From the NCBI GenBank assembly GCA_009763385.1, contig CM019831.1, forward strand, positions 116,877,482-116,941,481: a stretch of 64,000 bases of DNA, read 5' to 3'. Source of the DNA: Coix lacryma-jobi var. lacryma-jobi (lineage: Eukaryota > Streptophyta > Magnoliopsida > Poales > Poaceae). A model generated the notes under the pieces. The model did not search any database. It was not told the DNA's origin and was given only the letters and a program-made list of their open reading frames with translations. This document shows, piece by piece, positions 63,197 to 64,000 of the stretch. The position numbers and the translations under genes are program-made. Each line of letters starts with the position of its first letter. The first letter of the stretch is position 1.

Positions 63197-64000
63197 ATGG
63201 CGGCGGCGAATGGGGACTCCCCTATCGCGGTGGCCAAGGGCGGCATCGTGCTCAAGCACTCAACGCGCCCCCGCCGGAGTCGACGCGCAGAGGCGGAGGA
63301 GGAGGCGTGGGGGTGGACAAGGAGGAGGAGCGAGGAGGGCCCACCGGTGATGGTGCGGCGGCACCCCGACTGCCACCTGCTCGTCGACCACCCCAGCGTC
63401 AGCCGCTTCCACTTCGAGCTATGCTGCTGAAGTCAACAGAAGCTCATCACCGTCACTGACCCCTGCCTGCTCCGGTAAGACTGCCGGCCGCTCTGTTTCC
63501 TTTTCCCCGGCCCCTTCCTCTGCATCCTCGTGTTGAGCTCGTGATCGAGGCGCTGACTCGATTGATCCGATTCCGCGGACAGGTCTTGTCTGTTAGCCTT
63601 TGTTTCAATTGATTCGTGCTCGTTCATTTGATGCAGTGCACGGGACATGGGTGTTTGGGTGACGAATCCCACCCAACATGCCGGTGGATCTGGCAACGGT
63701 GAGATGGACGATCTACTGTATATATGCCATCGCTGCCTGAGGAGGATAAAGGGGAGCGGGAGCCCCATGCTTATAAGGTACAGCAAGTAGCCAATTCTTC
63801 TTTGCATGCTCGTAGATGAAATTTCTTCTTGTTCTGGCACTAGCTGTTAATTCTATGTGGTCTAAGTGTTTGATGAAATGTGCAGGAGCCCAAATGCCAG
63901 TTAGTGACCTAGTGCCTGGGCACAGGGATTCAGTGGACCTGGAGACCCATCAGGTTTGTTCACAGAAAATCCATATTACTGAAAACCGGAAACTTTATAT
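63197..64000 (+). pseudogene. FHA-domain protein gene (PS1-like start), broken, runs off the window
   Basis: FHA domains bind phospho-threonine peptides. The ATG at 63197 gives MAAANGDSPIAVAKGGIVLKH. A shift leads to LNAPPPESTRRGGGGG in another frame, then the first frame returns with PVMVRRHPDCHLLVDHPSVSRFHFEL, the FHA core (GR-H is changed to RR-H). A TGA (63428-63430) interrupts before KLITVTDPC. A predicted intron, 63475-63636 (CCG/GTAAGA to GATGCAG/TG), leads to VHGTWVFG, the FHA S-x-x-H-G-T part, then a TGA and RIPPNMPVDLAT. A candidate exon 63886-63953 (TGTGCAG to CATCAG/GTTTGT) follows. Plant proteins starting this way include PS1 (parallel spindle) relatives. At least two shifts and two stops make it a pseudogene. 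Confidence 0.75.

Overview
The window is nuclear DNA from a grass, most likely a panicoid. The evidence is a rice Xa21-type receptor kinase with its usual split-codon intron, Stowaway, Tourist and hAT MITEs, Tat, chromovirus and Sirevirus retrotransposons, and a CACTA element with TTTGCCGAGTGCC subterminal repeats. Genes are sparse. Almost everything is transposable elements nested in one another, with two decayed host genes: an LRR receptor kinase and, at the right edge, an FHA-domain gene.

Layout. 1-11167 is the right part of a Ty3/gypsy Tat-lineage element on the + strand: gag, protease, RT, two RNase H domains, integrase, two tandem arrays (92 bp and 66 bp units), an antisense gene with its own TATA box, and the 3' LTR. 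11168-11740 holds a copia PBS/LTR remnant. 11743-15373 is a minus-strand Xa21-like receptor kinase pseudogene. 15374-23389 is AT-rich and holds a non-autonomous CACTA-like element (17858-18746), a Mutator-like MITE, a simple Stowaway and a Stowaway nested in another. 23395-28978 is a complete chromovirus with both LTRs and target duplication GCATG. 28984-32918 has candidate minus-strand exons and a hAT MITE. 32924-49337 is a minus-oriented, solo-LTR-like unit (target duplication GTAGA), split by a full 13.5 kb Sirevirus copia element (33749-47228, duplication ACATG). 49805-59839 is a complete CACTA transposon (duplication AAC) with two multi-exon genes, a 0.9 kb palindrome and a miRNA-like hairpin. 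60042-60266 is a Tourist-like MITE. 60401-62147 is a second non-autonomous CACTA-like element (duplication ATT) of the same family as the first. 63197-64000 is the FHA-domain pseudogene.

How the parts relate. Three autonomous-type retroelement lineages and one CACTA carry recognisable machinery, all damaged except the Sirevirus RT-RNase H frame. Most premature stops are TAG or TGA where Gln, Arg or Trp is expected, as cytosine deamination in methylated DNA would produce. The most unusual content is the Tat antisense gene (a histone H3-like N-terminus, a nuclear localisation signal, a SUMO-interaction-like motif and introns), the hairpin-forming sequences upstream of the CACTA transposase, a Trp/Gly-rich tail on the second CACTA protein, and a tRNA-like module shared by the two small CACTA-like elements. 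All family assignments come from motif reading; no database search was run.
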